Shown here in pieces: positions 12,182-24,450 of a stretch of DNA of 64,000 bases (position 1 is the first letter of the stretch; the number at the start of each line of letters is the position of its first letter). Origin of the DNA: Larix kaempferi (taxonomy: Eukaryota > Streptophyta > Pinopsida > Pinales > Pinaceae). The stretch is from assembly GCA_027924585.1 (NCBI GenBank), contig BSBM01000637.1:4898001-4962000 (forward strand), read 5' to 3'. Made by a program: the position numbers and the translations under genes. The notes under the pieces are model-generated. The model did no database searches and was not told the origin of the DNA. It worked only from the letters and a program-made list of their open reading frames with translations.

Positions 12182-15114
12182 CAAACTAATGATGGATCTG
12201 ATGTGTATCCCTATGGCTGCTGCATATATACCTCTTTAGCAAGGTCTCCATGTAGAAATGTACTCTTCACATCCATGTGGTGCACTTCCCAGTGCTTGGA
12301 TGCGGAAATAGCCAAAACAAGGCGAATGGAATCCATCTTTGCAACTGGTGCAAAGGTCTCAGTGTAGTCCACTCCTTGGACTTGGGAAAAACCTTTTTCC
12401 ACCAACCTTGCTTTGTATTTGCTGATAGAGCCATCAGTAGCAACTTTTGTGTGGTAGACCCATTTACACTTCACTAGTTTTCTTCCAGGTGAAAGAGAAA
12501 CTAGCTCCCATGTATTGTTCTTTTGAAGAGAATTGTACTCTTCATCCATGGCACTTTGCCATCTCGGATCTCGGTGGGAAGAATAGTATGATGTGGGATC
12601 TGAACCAACCATCAAATAACAAATATTAGAAAGTAATGGATCAACAATAGAAAGAGCCATACCTGCTCTTTGAAATTCTGCTCTTGTTCGTCTCGGATCA
12701 ATGGGATTTCCAAGGTTCGAACCAGCAGATTGAAGAGTGTTTTGGGCCCACTTTGGTAACTGAGGAGGATCATAATGGTTTGATTCCGAACCTGATATGT
12801 CATGATCATCATGTGATGCAAAAATATCAGAAATATCAGAACTCATACCTTCATTATCGCTGCACGGATCTTCTTCTGGTGAAGGCGGTGAAACGGTAGT
12901 CTCTTCCTCGACTAGTTGCAATTCTTGAAGCGGTTCTTCAAATTGCACACTGAGCTCTATGAATATATTTTTAGATCTGATATCCATGAGTTTATATTCC
13001 TTTGATTCTTCCCCATACCCTATCAGTATGCACTCAATACTTTGTGGATCCAATTCTTGTCTCTTCTTGGAAGGAATTCTAGCCCATGCAGTAGAGCTAA
13101 AAACTCTCAAATTTGACACATCTAGTTTGTGACCAAAGAATGCTTCGAAAGGAGTCATACCTTTCACGGATGAATGTGGAACATGGTTCTGTATGTATGC
13201 AGCAACATTGATTGCTTCAGCCCAAAGATTTGCAGCCAAACCTTTTGATTCAATCATTCATGTAGCCATCTCTTTCAGTGACCGATTTTTCCTTTTCGTT
13301 ACACCGTTCTGCTGGGGTGTGTAGGGAACTGTATGTTGGATCTGAATTCCTCTTTGGGCACAAAGTTGCAGAAACTCAACCTTGATATATTCTCCACCAT
13401 TATCATATCTAAGAGCTTTGATCTTGCTCTCATTGGTGGTCTCAACAGAAGCCTTAAAATCCTTGAATTTTCCAAGCACTTCTGACTTGTTTTTGAGAAA
13501 GAATACCCATGTAAGGTAGGAAAAATCATCAATAAATATCAAAACATACCTTGAACCATTTAATGACGTATGGGGCAGCAGACCACTGATATCAGAGTGT
13601 ATCAACCCGAAAATTGTAGAAGCTCTGCTAGCTTTGTCGCGGTCGAATCTGTGCTCGGGGTGCTTCGAGGAAGGGAGTTGTGGAAGACCATCTACCATGG
13701 AATTGTTTGATAGCAGCAGAAAATAATTATAATTAAGATGTCCAAATCTTTCATTCCAAAGCCTACTAACCTCATTAATATGTGTGCGAAGAGCAGTGGG
13801 CTTTGCAAGCGGAATAAAGTGTGAAAACTCATAGCATTTTGTAGTGTGGTTTGCCTTTCCGACTGCAACAAGTCTTCCACTTTTGATATCAGAAATTTCA
13901 ACTGTATTAGGTCTGAATGTAACATGCTTTGGTTCACCAGTGTGTGTCATTTGATACACAGAAAGAAGATTTGAATCCAAGGAAGGCACATAGAGAACAT
14001 TCTGAAAGCTTCCATGATCTACATGAATCTTACCTTTGCCCTTTGAAGAAATTTTTGAGTCATCTCCCAAATGGATGGGGATGGAGTTGTTTGGATCGAA
14101 TGAAGAAAAATAATCAATATTTGCAGCCATATGATTTGATGCACCTGAATCTATCAAGAGAGTAGTGGGCTTCGAAACAGTTGCCATGAGTGCTTGTCCT
14201 CTTTCATGATCATCATTCCTATCCTTCTTCCTTGCACCGTCAGGAAGAGTTATGTTGTTCTTTTCCAAAAGGAGGGCCATTTGATCTATAGTCTTCTTCA
14301 TACATGAACTTTCAGGATGAAAGCCATGGTTGCAATAAGTACATTTAGATTTTTGGTTACTTTCTTTGCCCTTTTGCTTGAACATTGAACTGGATGGTGC
14401 ATCTGTCTGTTTTCCTTTCTCTCTTTGCTTGTGAGGTTCGAATTTGGGCTTCTCCTTCTTTTTCTTTCCTTTACCATTCGAGATATTGGGTCCTTGAACA
14501 TATAGGTCTGAATCTTTGGAGCTTATGGACCCCATTTGAATCAACTTGTCATGCTCTTTTGTGACGGACTCAATGAAGGCATTCAAGGTAGGCATCTTCC
14601 AATTCGGGGTAGTTAGCCGACCAGAATTGAAAGTAGAGACAAATACCGAATAATCTTTACCAAGCTTGCTGAGAATGGAGAGGATCAATTGCTTATCCTC
14701 TTTGATAACTCCACTGTTCTTCAACTGCATGTTCAAGTTCTTGAATTTTGTGAAGAATTCATTAATGGTCTCGAAATTCTCAGGACTAAGGGCAATCAAT
14801 TCATTCTCTAATTGAAAAGCCCTAAGCTCATCCCGCTTTCCAAATAGTGTTTCAAGTTGCTCCCATATAGCTTTTGGAGTCTTCAATCCGCTGAGATGGA
14901 AGTGAAGATATTTGGAGATGGAGAGACAAAGAAGACCATAAGCTTCATCAAGCTTGTTGTAGTGTTTGGTTCTATTTGACAAGGTGTTTGTCTCCAATTC
15001 AAGACCAAGAGTGACTCGGTAGTAACCTTTTGAACGTAATATGATATCCATATCATATTTCTAATCAAAATAATTGAATGGGGTGAGGATAGGCTTTGAA
15101 GAAGAGTATTCCAT
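12182..15114 (-). pseudogene. Copia-1 gag-pol polyprotein fragment (Gag, protease, integrase, start of RT)
   Basis: The start is placed at the ATG complementary to 15112-15114 (MEYSSSKPILTPFNY). A TAG follows at 15061-15063 and the frame then stays open to 13258. It contains a UBN2-type Gag, one CCHC knuckle (CTYCNHGFHPESSC), a protease with LLIDSGASNHM, and an integrase core with HSD and RYDNGGEY. At the third catalytic position the expected Glu of the NGVAERKN motif is Lys (NGVTKRKN). A TGA at 13255-13257 interrupts the frame, which then continues through the integrase C-terminus into RT (KCKWVYHTK, DVKSTFLHG) until a TAG just before the Gypsy-1 insertion. Domain order PR-INT-RT is diagnostic of Ty1/copia. 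Confidence 0.9.
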
Positions 15115-15497
15115 TGCTAGGAATGAGTGCACACTGATGTAGAGAAGCTTGCAAGGGCAGAGTAGCGAATGCAATTGATGGAGATAATAACCTGCAAATC
15201 ACAATAAAACCAAGAACAATGAGGTCGAACAATCCACCCTTTTAGAGTTGCATCACACCTGGGATTGGAGATCAAACAATGTTGAATGGGTCCAATGTAT
15301 CAGATCTAGGATTTATGTGGAAACTCGACCTTCTGGAGTGGTATTGGAAATATTTTCAAGCTTTGCATGCACAGGAGCGAATGCCCTTGAGATCTTTCAT
15401 GCCAAAACTTTTTGTAATTTTTGAGCAATTCACTCAAATCTTCTTGTAGAAACACCTATAGAAAAGAGATCTTGTCCTTGCAATGGATCTGATACCA
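15115..15497 (-). other. Copia-1 leader and primer-binding site
   Basis: This is the untranslated leader between the 5' LTR and gag. The primer-binding site is the complement of GGATCTGATACCA at 15485-15497 and directly abuts the LTR. I see no other gene here. Confidence 0.7.
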
Positions 15498-15978
15498 TGT
15501 AAAATTAGTCACAGCAGATCTAATGAACAAGTAAATCAATCACAATAGATGAACATAGAAAATATGGTGTAAAACTGTGCAAAACATGCATCAGTGCTCA
15601 ATATCCCAGTAAGGGTGAATGATTACAATAGAATACAGTAACAATGACTAAGCAATTCAAATTTCCTAAGTAGATCATTCAAATCATTGAATGGAGTAGC
15701 TTGACTCCAACTAGGAGTCCTCATCATCAATCAGTGGTGGTCATCAATGCACAAGAACCAGTCATACAGGTGTCAATCTGAGTCTAACTGAGTGTAACAT
15801 GTGTAACGGAAGTGTGTAGCACTGATATAGGGAAGTGGGCTTAGTGGAGGGTGCATGGGAGGCTAACTAAAGTTAGAACAAGTCATCTAGTCAATCTGGA
15901 GGTCCAACGGAGTGAAACAGTCAGTCGGGAGTGAAACTAGCCTCAAATCAGCGAGAATCGGAGCTAACTGAGTGTAAC
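15498..15978 (-). repeat. Copia-1 5' LTR, inner part
   Basis: The plus-strand text begins TGTAAAATTAGTCACAGCAG, the complement of the LTR end seen at 59172-59191 in TR-GAG-2. The LTR is broken at 15978 by Gypsy-2 and resumes at 28043 after the duplicated GTAAC. Together the parts total about 724 bp. Confidence 0.85.
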
Positions 15979-16019
15979 TGTTAACACCCAAAAATACCTT
16001 TATACCATTATACCTGACG

Positions 16020-19000
16020 CCCCTCATATCGAGTCCTCCCAGCATGATGCACCGGGGGCATCCCACGCTGCAGACGGTATCATTGGACGTGTTTCTTCAC
16101 ATCCACAACCATTTTCTATTACACGTCCTTCCCCTGACCCCAACTTTTCACGGGCTACCTCCCAGTCTGGAGCAACCAACTCGTATGCTCCCATGACACA
16201 TCCCCATCATCATGGACCTTCATGTCCTCCTCAGTGTTTCGGTCATGTGACTCCCGCTTATGCCCCCCCAGTTGCACCTCAGCCTTACTACCATCAGCAG
16301 GCTGCCCCAGCTCCTGTGCCTTCACAAGCCCAACCCGCTTATTATCCGCCACAGGTACCCCCTGCGGCAAACCCACAACCTGCTCCGCAGCCATATCAGT
16401 AACCCCCTCAAGTTGCTGCACCTGCTCAGCCTCAACCTGCATACCATCCCCCGCAGCCTGCTCCTGCACCTGCGCAACCTCAAAATCCCCCTGCTGCCCA
16501 AGGGCAAGTTTACGCCCAACAAAACCCGCAGCAAAACCAGAACAACCAACGCAACCAGGGTCAACAGAACCGCGGCAAGGGCCGTAATCGGGGGAACAAC
16601 CAACCTGCAGACCAAGCTGGTCAACCAGCTAATCCCCCAGACAACAACAATGTGGCCCCCGCTAATCAAAATCCTGATCGCCCGCCCAAGCAGGCTAAAA
16701 ACCCCAATTTGCGAACGAACCACCCTTGTTCTATTTGCGGGGTCTATGGACACTACATGCATGCTTTCCCACACTTATAGTGAGCTCGGCAGCTCTGGGT
16801 TGACGATGCCCACCGCCAAGGGCAAGCAGCTCCTCAGGCGCCTCCTAACCCCCCTCAACCTCAGCAGCCACCTTTGGTGCTGCAAAACCCATTACCAACC
16901 CAAGGCGTCGTGAACACTCAGCCGTTGGCTCCCCCTCAAGTCAACGTACAACCCCAACAGCAAATCACGTACGCTGCTCTCGATCAACCGATGTTTGATG
17001 CAGGAACTCACCACTTGTTGATGATGTCATCCACTGATGTCAACCTTCAGACTCGTCGAAACCAGTATGGCTCCACCACTGACTTACCTCCCACTGATAA
17101 ACCTACTAACGATCATCCCACCGATCAAGCGTTACGTATACCTCCACCTCCACTAGATGGCGCTCCCAAAGCCCCTCATTTCCCACTTCGCCGTATCAAC
17201 AATAACCCCAATGCGCGCGCTGCGTCAAACTACAACATTGTAGACGACCTAGCCCAATCTCCCGCAGCCATGTCTGCGTTAGAAGTCTTGAAGAACTGCC
17301 CTTCCCAGCGCAAGACTTTACTCTCCGCCATTGGGGGGATTGACCCAAATGATTCGAATTTGATGGCATTTGATTTAGACCAATCTGAACCTCGCCTGCC
17401 TTCCACCCTAGCATTCCAAGTTTCTGTTTCCATTCAGAATCTTGTCATCCATCGATGCATCATCGATGAAGGTGCCTCCACATGCATCATGTCTACATTC
17501 GTGTGGCAGAAGTTGGGATCCCCCACTCTCCAGCAATCCACCACTGCATTACGCGCCTACGACGGTCGTTCGGCTCAGCCCCAAGGCCTCCTAGCCAATG
17601 TCCCCGTCCAGTTAGGTGGCAAAACTGTACTCATTGACATTGAGGTAATCAATGCCCAATTGGATTATAACCTTTTACTTGGCCGCAGATACATGTATGC
17701 CATGCGGGCGGTTGCCTCTTCCGTCTTTCGCACCATGATGTTCCCCCATGAGGGATGCGTGGTTAAGGTTGACCATCTCACCTACTATGATCCCAGTGCT
17801 CCCGCGGCACCTGAAAATGTTCTCCCCATGGTTGAACAACCCGTTTCTCGTGCCACCACCTCGTTTGTTTCCTCTACAGGACCTCGAGTCTACTCAGACG
17901 CGTCGATGACCTCCACCTTTCAATCCATTCCTCCCCCGTCATCTACGCTCGAAATGTCTGACTTATGTACCTTGTCTCACGACCACCAACCACCTAACAA
18001 TCAACCACCCTTGTTGCCAAAAACACCATTGGTACCTAGCCACATTGGTGTTACACCTATCCATACGATCCCCTTCCTCGTCCCTCCATCAGGAGTAGTA
18101 ACTGCCCCGGTCATGGCTACCCTTAGCCTCCCTGGGTTAACTTTGGGATTACCCGTATGGTATCTTTCGCCTCCCGTTCGCCCACCGACACCAGACGTCG
18201 TCCTCCAACCGGTGCAACCCATGGCTACTACCTCTCAGCCACCTCCTGGTGTCTCTACCCCTTCGTCCTCCACGACTCCCCCTCCTAATCCCAAACCCAC
18301 TGGGGGCAGAGGTCCACAACCTTACACTGCTGTACCACCTCCCAAGACAGTAAAAAACCCTCCAGTATTTCGTGCTCCTCCCAAATGTTCACTGTGCGAC
18401 GAGTTGGGCCATGCGACCCACCAATTCCCACAGTTACCAGCATTGCAGAAGCACATGCAAATGCTCGACGATGACCCTAACATCTGAACTGTCGAACTAA
18501 ACCCCACTCCCAAGCCTAAAGATAAGTCCCTACGTACCAACCACCCCTGCGCCATATGCGGTATTTACGGGCATTATTCACATCATTGTCCCGATCTCCT
18601 GGATTACAGAGTGGCTCTCTATAAGATGAACAATCTGGATCTTGAGACGGCACCACCCACCATTGAGGAGATCTACCCCCCGGTCTCTCCCCCTTCTGGA
18701 GAAGTAAATATCATCTATATGATCTCTTCCACCACTACCCCATCGTCAACCGATTTGACGACGCAAACCTTCCGTACTGATGAGGAAGTTCTTGAGGCCC
18801 TTACTGCCCCGGATTACCCCTGGGATGACATGCACCACCGTTCCTATTTCATCCCAGAAGAATCCTCCTCTAGCACAGCTACCCAATTCACAGTTGAGTC
18901 CAAGGATTTCCTCCCTACCAAGGTCGACTAGTTCAAGGACCCTATTCCTGCTCCTGACGCCTTCGAGGAGGGCAACATGGCCAACATCTCACCCATCATC

Positions 19001-21774
19001 CACATAGATATCTCTGACCCCCCTGGCGTCAATGAATGCATTGCCTTAGGAGCCTCCTGCAGTGAACAAGAGATTGAGGAGTACCGAAAACTCTTCGGAG
19101 AATTCCGTGATGTCTTTTCCTGGTCCTATACCGAAATGCCTGGTCTTGACCCCGCAATTATAGAGCACCACATCAACACATGGCCTGATGTACCCCCCGT
19201 CCGTCAGAAGCAGCGCCCCATTCATCCTTCCAAGCTCCCAGCTGTTAAAGCCGAGATTGAGAAGCTGCGCAAGGCAGGGTTCATTTATCCTATTGCCTAT
19301 ACCACTTGGGTTTCAAACCCCGTTCCCGTTAACAAAAAACAAGGCACCCTTCGAGTATGTACTGACTTCTGCGATTTAAACCGCGCTTGTCCCAAGGACA
19401 ATTTCCCCACGCCATTTATTGACCAGCTCATCGATGCGTGTGCGGGGCATGAAGTCCTCTCCTTCATGGATGGTTTTTCCGGATACAACCAAATTCATAT
19501 CCGTAAGGAAGAACAGTACAAAACTGCCTTTACTACCCCATGGGGCACCTTTGCCTATCGCGTCACGCCTTTCGGCCTCAAAAATGCTGGTGCCACTTTC
19601 CAGCGGGCCATGACCTATTGCTTTCACGACTTGGTCCATATCCTATTAGTCTACCTTGATGACCTTACAGCTCGTTCCCGTAAATGATCTGACCACCTTA
19701 ACGACCTTCGGCAAGTATTTCTGCGTTGTCGCAAATATCAAATCCGCTTGAACCCACACAAGTGTGTTTTTTGCATTCCTGCAGGCCGATTGTTGGGTTT
19801 CATTGTTTCCCAGAAAGGAATTACTGTTGACCCTCTAAAAGTCCAAGCCATCTTAGACCTTCCCTCTCCTTGCACGCTCCGGCAGCTCCAAAGTTTGCAG
19901 GGGCGATCCAATTTCCTCCGTCGTTTTGTTCCTGATTACGCCACTACCGTTCACGGTTTCTTGCGCCTGCTCCGTACCCACATACCCTTCGTTTGGGATG
20001 AGCAAGCAGAAGCTGCATTCGAAGCCCTCAAGAAGGCTCTTACACAAGCTCCCCTGATTTCCCCTCCGGATTTCACACAAGACTTCATCCTTTACGTTTC
20101 GACATCCGAGCATGCCATATCTGGAGTCTTGGTACAAGAAGACGCTTCTCGTCAGGAGCACGTCATTTACTACGTCAGCCAGACCTTGTCTGGTCCACCC
20201 CTACGTTACCCATATGAGGAAAGACTTGCCCTAGCAGTGGTCTTTTCCGTCCAAAAATTGTGACACTATATCTTAATGAGTCATACCACAGTCGTCGCCG
20301 ACTCTAACCCCATGGTATATCTTCTTAACCGGCGGCTCCTGCAAAGTCGTGTCGCTAAATGGGTCATTATCCTCCAGGAATATGACCTTACCTTCAAAAC
20401 ACCTAAGAGCACTAAATCCCTCGCACTTGCCCAGCTCATTACTGATCTCCCTTCCCTTCTCCTGGCCAAACCAATCTTCGATGAGTTACCTGACAATCAC
20501 CTGTTCACTATCTCATCTGAGGACCCATGGTACGGTGATATCTTGTTATACCTGCGCACGCAGAAGTTCAGACCCAAAGTTACCCGTAATGGACGTCGTC
20601 GCATCCGACACCAGGCCTCCCGATATCTCCTCTTAGGCGATGTCCTTTACCGGTGCGGGGTTGACACAATTCTTCGCCGTTGCCTTACACACGCAGAAGC
20701 TGAACACGTCCTTAATGACTGTCATAGCGGTGCCTGTGGAGGCCATTTATCAGGGATGGCCACCGCCCAAAAGGTCGTTCGCACCGGATACTTCTGGCCC
20801 ACACTTTTCACCGACTACATCACTGCGGTCAAACACTTCCATAACTGCCAACTTTTTGCCCCCAAGGCCCGGACACCTCCTGCTCCGTTACACCCAGTCG
20901 TCACCGTTGGTCCCTTTCGTAAGTGGGCCATAGACTTTATGGAATGTAGACCCCAGTCTTCCAACGGCCACAAATATATTATTGTCGCTGTTGATTACTT
21001 CACCAAGTGGGCGGAAGCCATGCCTACCTTCAATTGTACCACCGACACTGCTGCCCGCTTCTTTTTCAACCATGTTATCGCTCGATTCGGGGTGCCTAAG
21101 CAGCTGGTCTCAGACCATGTTTCACACTTCGAAGATGCCATCTGGCGTGAGTTATCCACCCTCCTCAAATATGAACACCAATTTTCCTCTGCTTACTACC
21201 CGCAAGGGAACGGTCAAGTAGAGGCCATTAATAAAATTCTCAAAACTATCCTCCAACGAACGGTTGACAAGCATAAGTCCAATTGGCACCACATGTTGTT
21301 CCCTGCCTTATGGGCTTACCGCACATCCACTAAGACCGCCACTGGTTTTACACCATTTCATTTAGTTCACGATGTCGAGTCCGTCCTCCCCATTGAGTGT
21401 CAGATTCCTGCCTTAAAGATCGTCGTTGAGCTTCTCCCCGACACTACCCCCCTCGAGCAGCGTTTGTTGACACTCGAACAAGCCAATGAAGACCGTCGTG
21501 CCACTCTTCAGAACATCGAAGCTGCCAAAAACAGCTCCAAATCCGGTTATGATAAACATGTTCACCCTCGAATTTTCCACGAAGGGGACCTTGTCCTCGC
21601 ATATGACCAAGCCCACGACAAAACTGGTAAAGGGAAGTTTGAATCCATGTGGCAAGGCCCTTACATCGTACAGACCTGCCTCGGCAAGGGGGCATACATC
21701 TTAGCCGACTCTGAAGGCCATCCTTTGCGCAACCCCCGTAATGGGTTGTATCTTAAGCGTTTTTACCCATAAAT
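16020..21774 (+). pseudogene. Gypsy-2 gag-pol polyprotein (Gag end, protease, RT, RNase H, integrase)
   Basis: One frame runs through the region, with stops at 16400-16402, 16778-16780, 18485-18487, 18929-18931, 19685-19687 and 20261-20263. It opens in a Gln/Pro-rich Gag tail with a zinc-knuckle-like CSICGVYGHYMH (about 16720). Protease has IDEGAS near 17465. Two more knuckle-like motifs follow, CSLCDELGHATH near 18385 and CAICGIYGHYSHHC near 18548. RT spans about 19200-19850, with FGLKNAGATF and the active site YLDD near 19650. RNase H follows (about 20090-20420). Integrase has an HHCC region missing one Cys (CQLFA), a core with AIDFM, SDHVSHF and GQVEAIN, and ends LKRFYP. Confidence 0.9.
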
Positions 21775-21874
21775 GACACCGCGACCTCGTTGGTCCGCAT
21801 TGTACAGTTTGCTACCTTTTTGTTTTTCACATTTTTATCATCCTCTTACATTCATCATTTCTGCATGATTACAG

Positions 21875-22303
21875 ATGGACCATCTTCCACCTTGTTACAC
21901 TGGCTTCGCTGATGGCGCAAGCCGCTGGTCTCCCAACCTGGCTTCTGCAGCATGGGTCTTGTACTCCCCTTCCAACGAGATGATTCACCTTGACGGAATA
22001 TGTATAGGCGCTGCTACCAATAACCAGGCGGAGTATGATGCTGTGACCGATCTCCTGACTGCTGCCCTCCAGATGGGTATATGTCACCTTCATGTGTTCC
22101 TTGACTCCTAGCTACTTGTCTCCCAGCTCAACAACTGCTACCAGGTGCGTGATCCCTGCCTTTTTAGAAAATTCCTGCGCACAAAACAACTCAGCCGAAA
22201 GTTTGAATTCATCACATTCACACATGTCCCCAGAGCCCAAAATAGTGTCGCGGACCACATGGCCAACAACATCCTAGATTGGCATGTCAATCACACCATG
22301 TAA
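21875..22303 (+). pseudogene. Gypsy-2 second (archaeal-type-like) RNase H downstream of integrase
   Basis: The ATG at 21875 is about 100 bp after the integrase stop, in the same frame. Catalytic-type residues are in RNase H order: D in FADGAS, E in NNQAEYDAV, D in VFLDS and D in NSVADH. A TAG at 22109-22111 sits where Gln is expected after FLDS, and the frame continues to TAA at 22301-22303, total about 142 residues. The GICIGAATNNQAEY pattern fits the additional RNase H acquired by Tat-lineage gypsy elements rather than the RT-fused one. The 21840-21874 stretch is pyrimidine-rich and ends ATTACAG directly before the ATG, so splicing onto integrase is possible but unproven. Confidence 0.75.
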
Positions 22304-22831
22304 CATCATGCATCACAACCCCATTGCATCTCATAAAAATATATCAAAACCCAAAAAGATTGCATCACATCCACATTTGCATCCATGTACATACACCACA
22401 TTCATATCCATAGGGGCATCCACGTGCCTAAACATACATATATCATGACGCATCACATAAAATACACAAGGGGCATCCACGTGCCTAACATCCTAACCTA
22501 CTTGCATCCACGTGCAATGTAAACATATCACAACTCATAAAGCGCATCCACGTGCGTACAACTAAAACAACATCATACAAAAAGATGCATCCACATGCAC
22601 ATATATATATATCACAAAAAATACATGTTCAATACTATACATGTCCTGAGTACCCTTGTACTCAGCTATACAAAAAATGGCTATACATCCCTAAAAGCCT
22701 CATCAACATACATGCCGTAGCTACAAAACTCGGGGGGAGTCCCCTGCACTCCCTAATGGGAGTCGTATCTTGCATCACTGCCTGCATCGGCTGCCTCTGA
22801 GTCCTCCCCTCGCTCCTCCTCCGGCAAGTCC
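22304..22831. promoter_or_regulatory. Gypsy-2 spacer with CACGTG repeats
   Basis: Noncoding, between the second RNase H and the antisense ORF. The phrase GCATCCACGTGC recurs: perfect CACGTG cores lie at 22421-22426, 22478-22483, 22509-22514 and 22549-22554, with a decayed copy (CCACATGC) near 22590. CACGTG is the plant G-box core. Whether the repeats bind anything is inference. Confidence 0.5.
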
Positions 22832-24098
22832 TCATCTCCTACGGGCTCCTGTGCCCGTGCCCGGTCCACCAAGATCGCCACCCCGGATCGCGATGGATCT
22901 GAACTCTCGGGGTGCCCTCATGCACTCCTGAACTATGTCAGGGTTGACATCCCGCCATCCCTCGTCGGTCACCCCTATCAACAACCGATCTAGTAGTGCC
23001 CGCACCGACTCCAGTGTCCCCTCCGCATCACGGTGACGGACCTCACCTCGCCCAGGCAGAGCTGGGACGGCTACAATACCCCTCCCTGCTACATGTCTTG
23101 GAGGCGGCCTCGGGCCCACATCTGCAAGATCACCCATATGTCAGTCATAGTATATACATCTACTATAAATAAAACTTGACATACATAACATATAACAAAA
23201 ACACATACGTACCGTCAGGTCCCCATGCCTATCCCGGTGCTCGTGGTGCCTCTGGATCTCCCGTGAAGTCCATGTCCCGATACGGGAAGTCGTCCAATGT
23301 CAATGGTAGCTGGAGCCACTGCAGGTACAACTCCTGCGTGAAATACCTGCCCACATCGCCGCCACCATGACGGCGCATCATCTCACCCCACCGCACCATC
23401 CGCGGCTCCCTCATACCTCCTGCCCTGATCGGCACCCGTGGCCGCAGTGTAGGTACCCTCTCCATAAAGAAGGCACACAAGAAGGAACCAAAACAAAAAC
23501 CCTTGCCAGCTTCCTTCGCTGACGTCAGCTGCCGCTGAACGCAGGTCAGGAACATCTGGCCCCACGCGTAGTACACCCCATCCAGTATGCGCTCTACCAT
23601 CTGCATCTGGCCCCCAGACACCTTTTCAGGTGACTGGGAACCCAATACCCACACCACACATGCCGCTATAGCCTGCACGGCCGGCTCCTGTAAGTCCCTC
23701 ACCAGGAGTGCATTCCTATGCACCCTCGCCTCAGGACCGCAGTATCTCTCCAACATGTCCTCCATGTCGACGTCCGCGGCGACCCATGGCTGTGTGTCTG
23801 CTACCCTGCCTAGACAGGGCAACCCCGTCAGAAAATATACATCCGTCAGGGTGAGGTCCACCCTCTCACCCTGTACCCGGAAAGCCTGTATGTCCGGCTC
23901 CCAGAAGCTGATCAGCCGGTTCAGCAGCAATGCTGCTGAACGTATCATGGGTATCTGTGCGAACTTTAGTAGTCCGCACAGTCCCAACACAGACCGCACA
24001 TGGTGCTCCTCTCGGATGACGGTCATGATCTCGTCGGGAATCTCCCGCTCTCTCCATAGAGCCTGCAACATCCTGTCAATCACACAAAGGCAACTCAT
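22832..24098 (-). pseudogene. Gypsy-2 antisense ORF with plant mobile domain, one intron
   Basis: On the minus strand an exon from about 24098 to 23213 encodes a plant-mobile-domain-like protein, with motifs LTLTDVYFLTGLP, VWVLGS and YYAWGQMFLTC. It is followed by an intron (23212 to 23122; GTACGTATG donor, TTGCAG acceptor) and a second exon (23121 to 22832). The exons join in frame, but a TAG at 23229-23231 lies six codons before the donor. The start is uncertain: a TTGACAG just before ATG (about 24068-24083) could be another acceptor, implying an upstream exon. Antisense ORFs downstream of pol are known in some Tat-lineage elements. The product's role is not known. Confidence 0.75.
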
Positions 24099-24101
24099 CA
24101 A

Positions 24102-24450
24102 ACTCGTGTCCCATAAATAAGTCCTTTTCCCTCTCCCGGAAGACCCTAAAAGCTCGGCCCAAAACCGCGGCTTTCGGGCTTCCTGCCGCGGTTTCCGACC
24201 GCTGCTGTCAGACCTATAGCCGCGGTGCTTAACCGCGCATGTTAGCCCTAACCTCGCGGTTTAGCACCGCGTGTTCCTCCTTGGAACTCGCGGTACTGGA
24301 CCGCGTATCCATCCAGGAATCACACGGTCGCCAACCATGTGGTTCACCCCGAAACTCACGGTCGCCAACCACAGTTTCGACCCCCTAACCCGCGGTCCAC
24401 CCCACGTGGACCGTACAAATCAGCCCTGGGACCCACTACCCAACCCCCGA
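24102..24450 (-). promoter_or_regulatory. CpG-rich CCGCGG/CGCGGT cluster upstream of the antisense ORF
   Basis: This short stretch is unusually CpG-rich and contains about ten variants of ACCGCGG/CGCGGT in both orientations, mostly 24160-24305 with others near 24360 and 24390. It lies just 5' of the antisense plant-mobile-domain ORF, so it is a candidate promoter or regulatory region. No TATA box was assigned. Confidence 0.4.

Noticed and set aside
22330-22800. CRISPR-like repetition of GCATCCACGTGC
   Set aside because: Spacing is irregular, repeats are short, the context is a plant retrotransposon and no cas genes exist.
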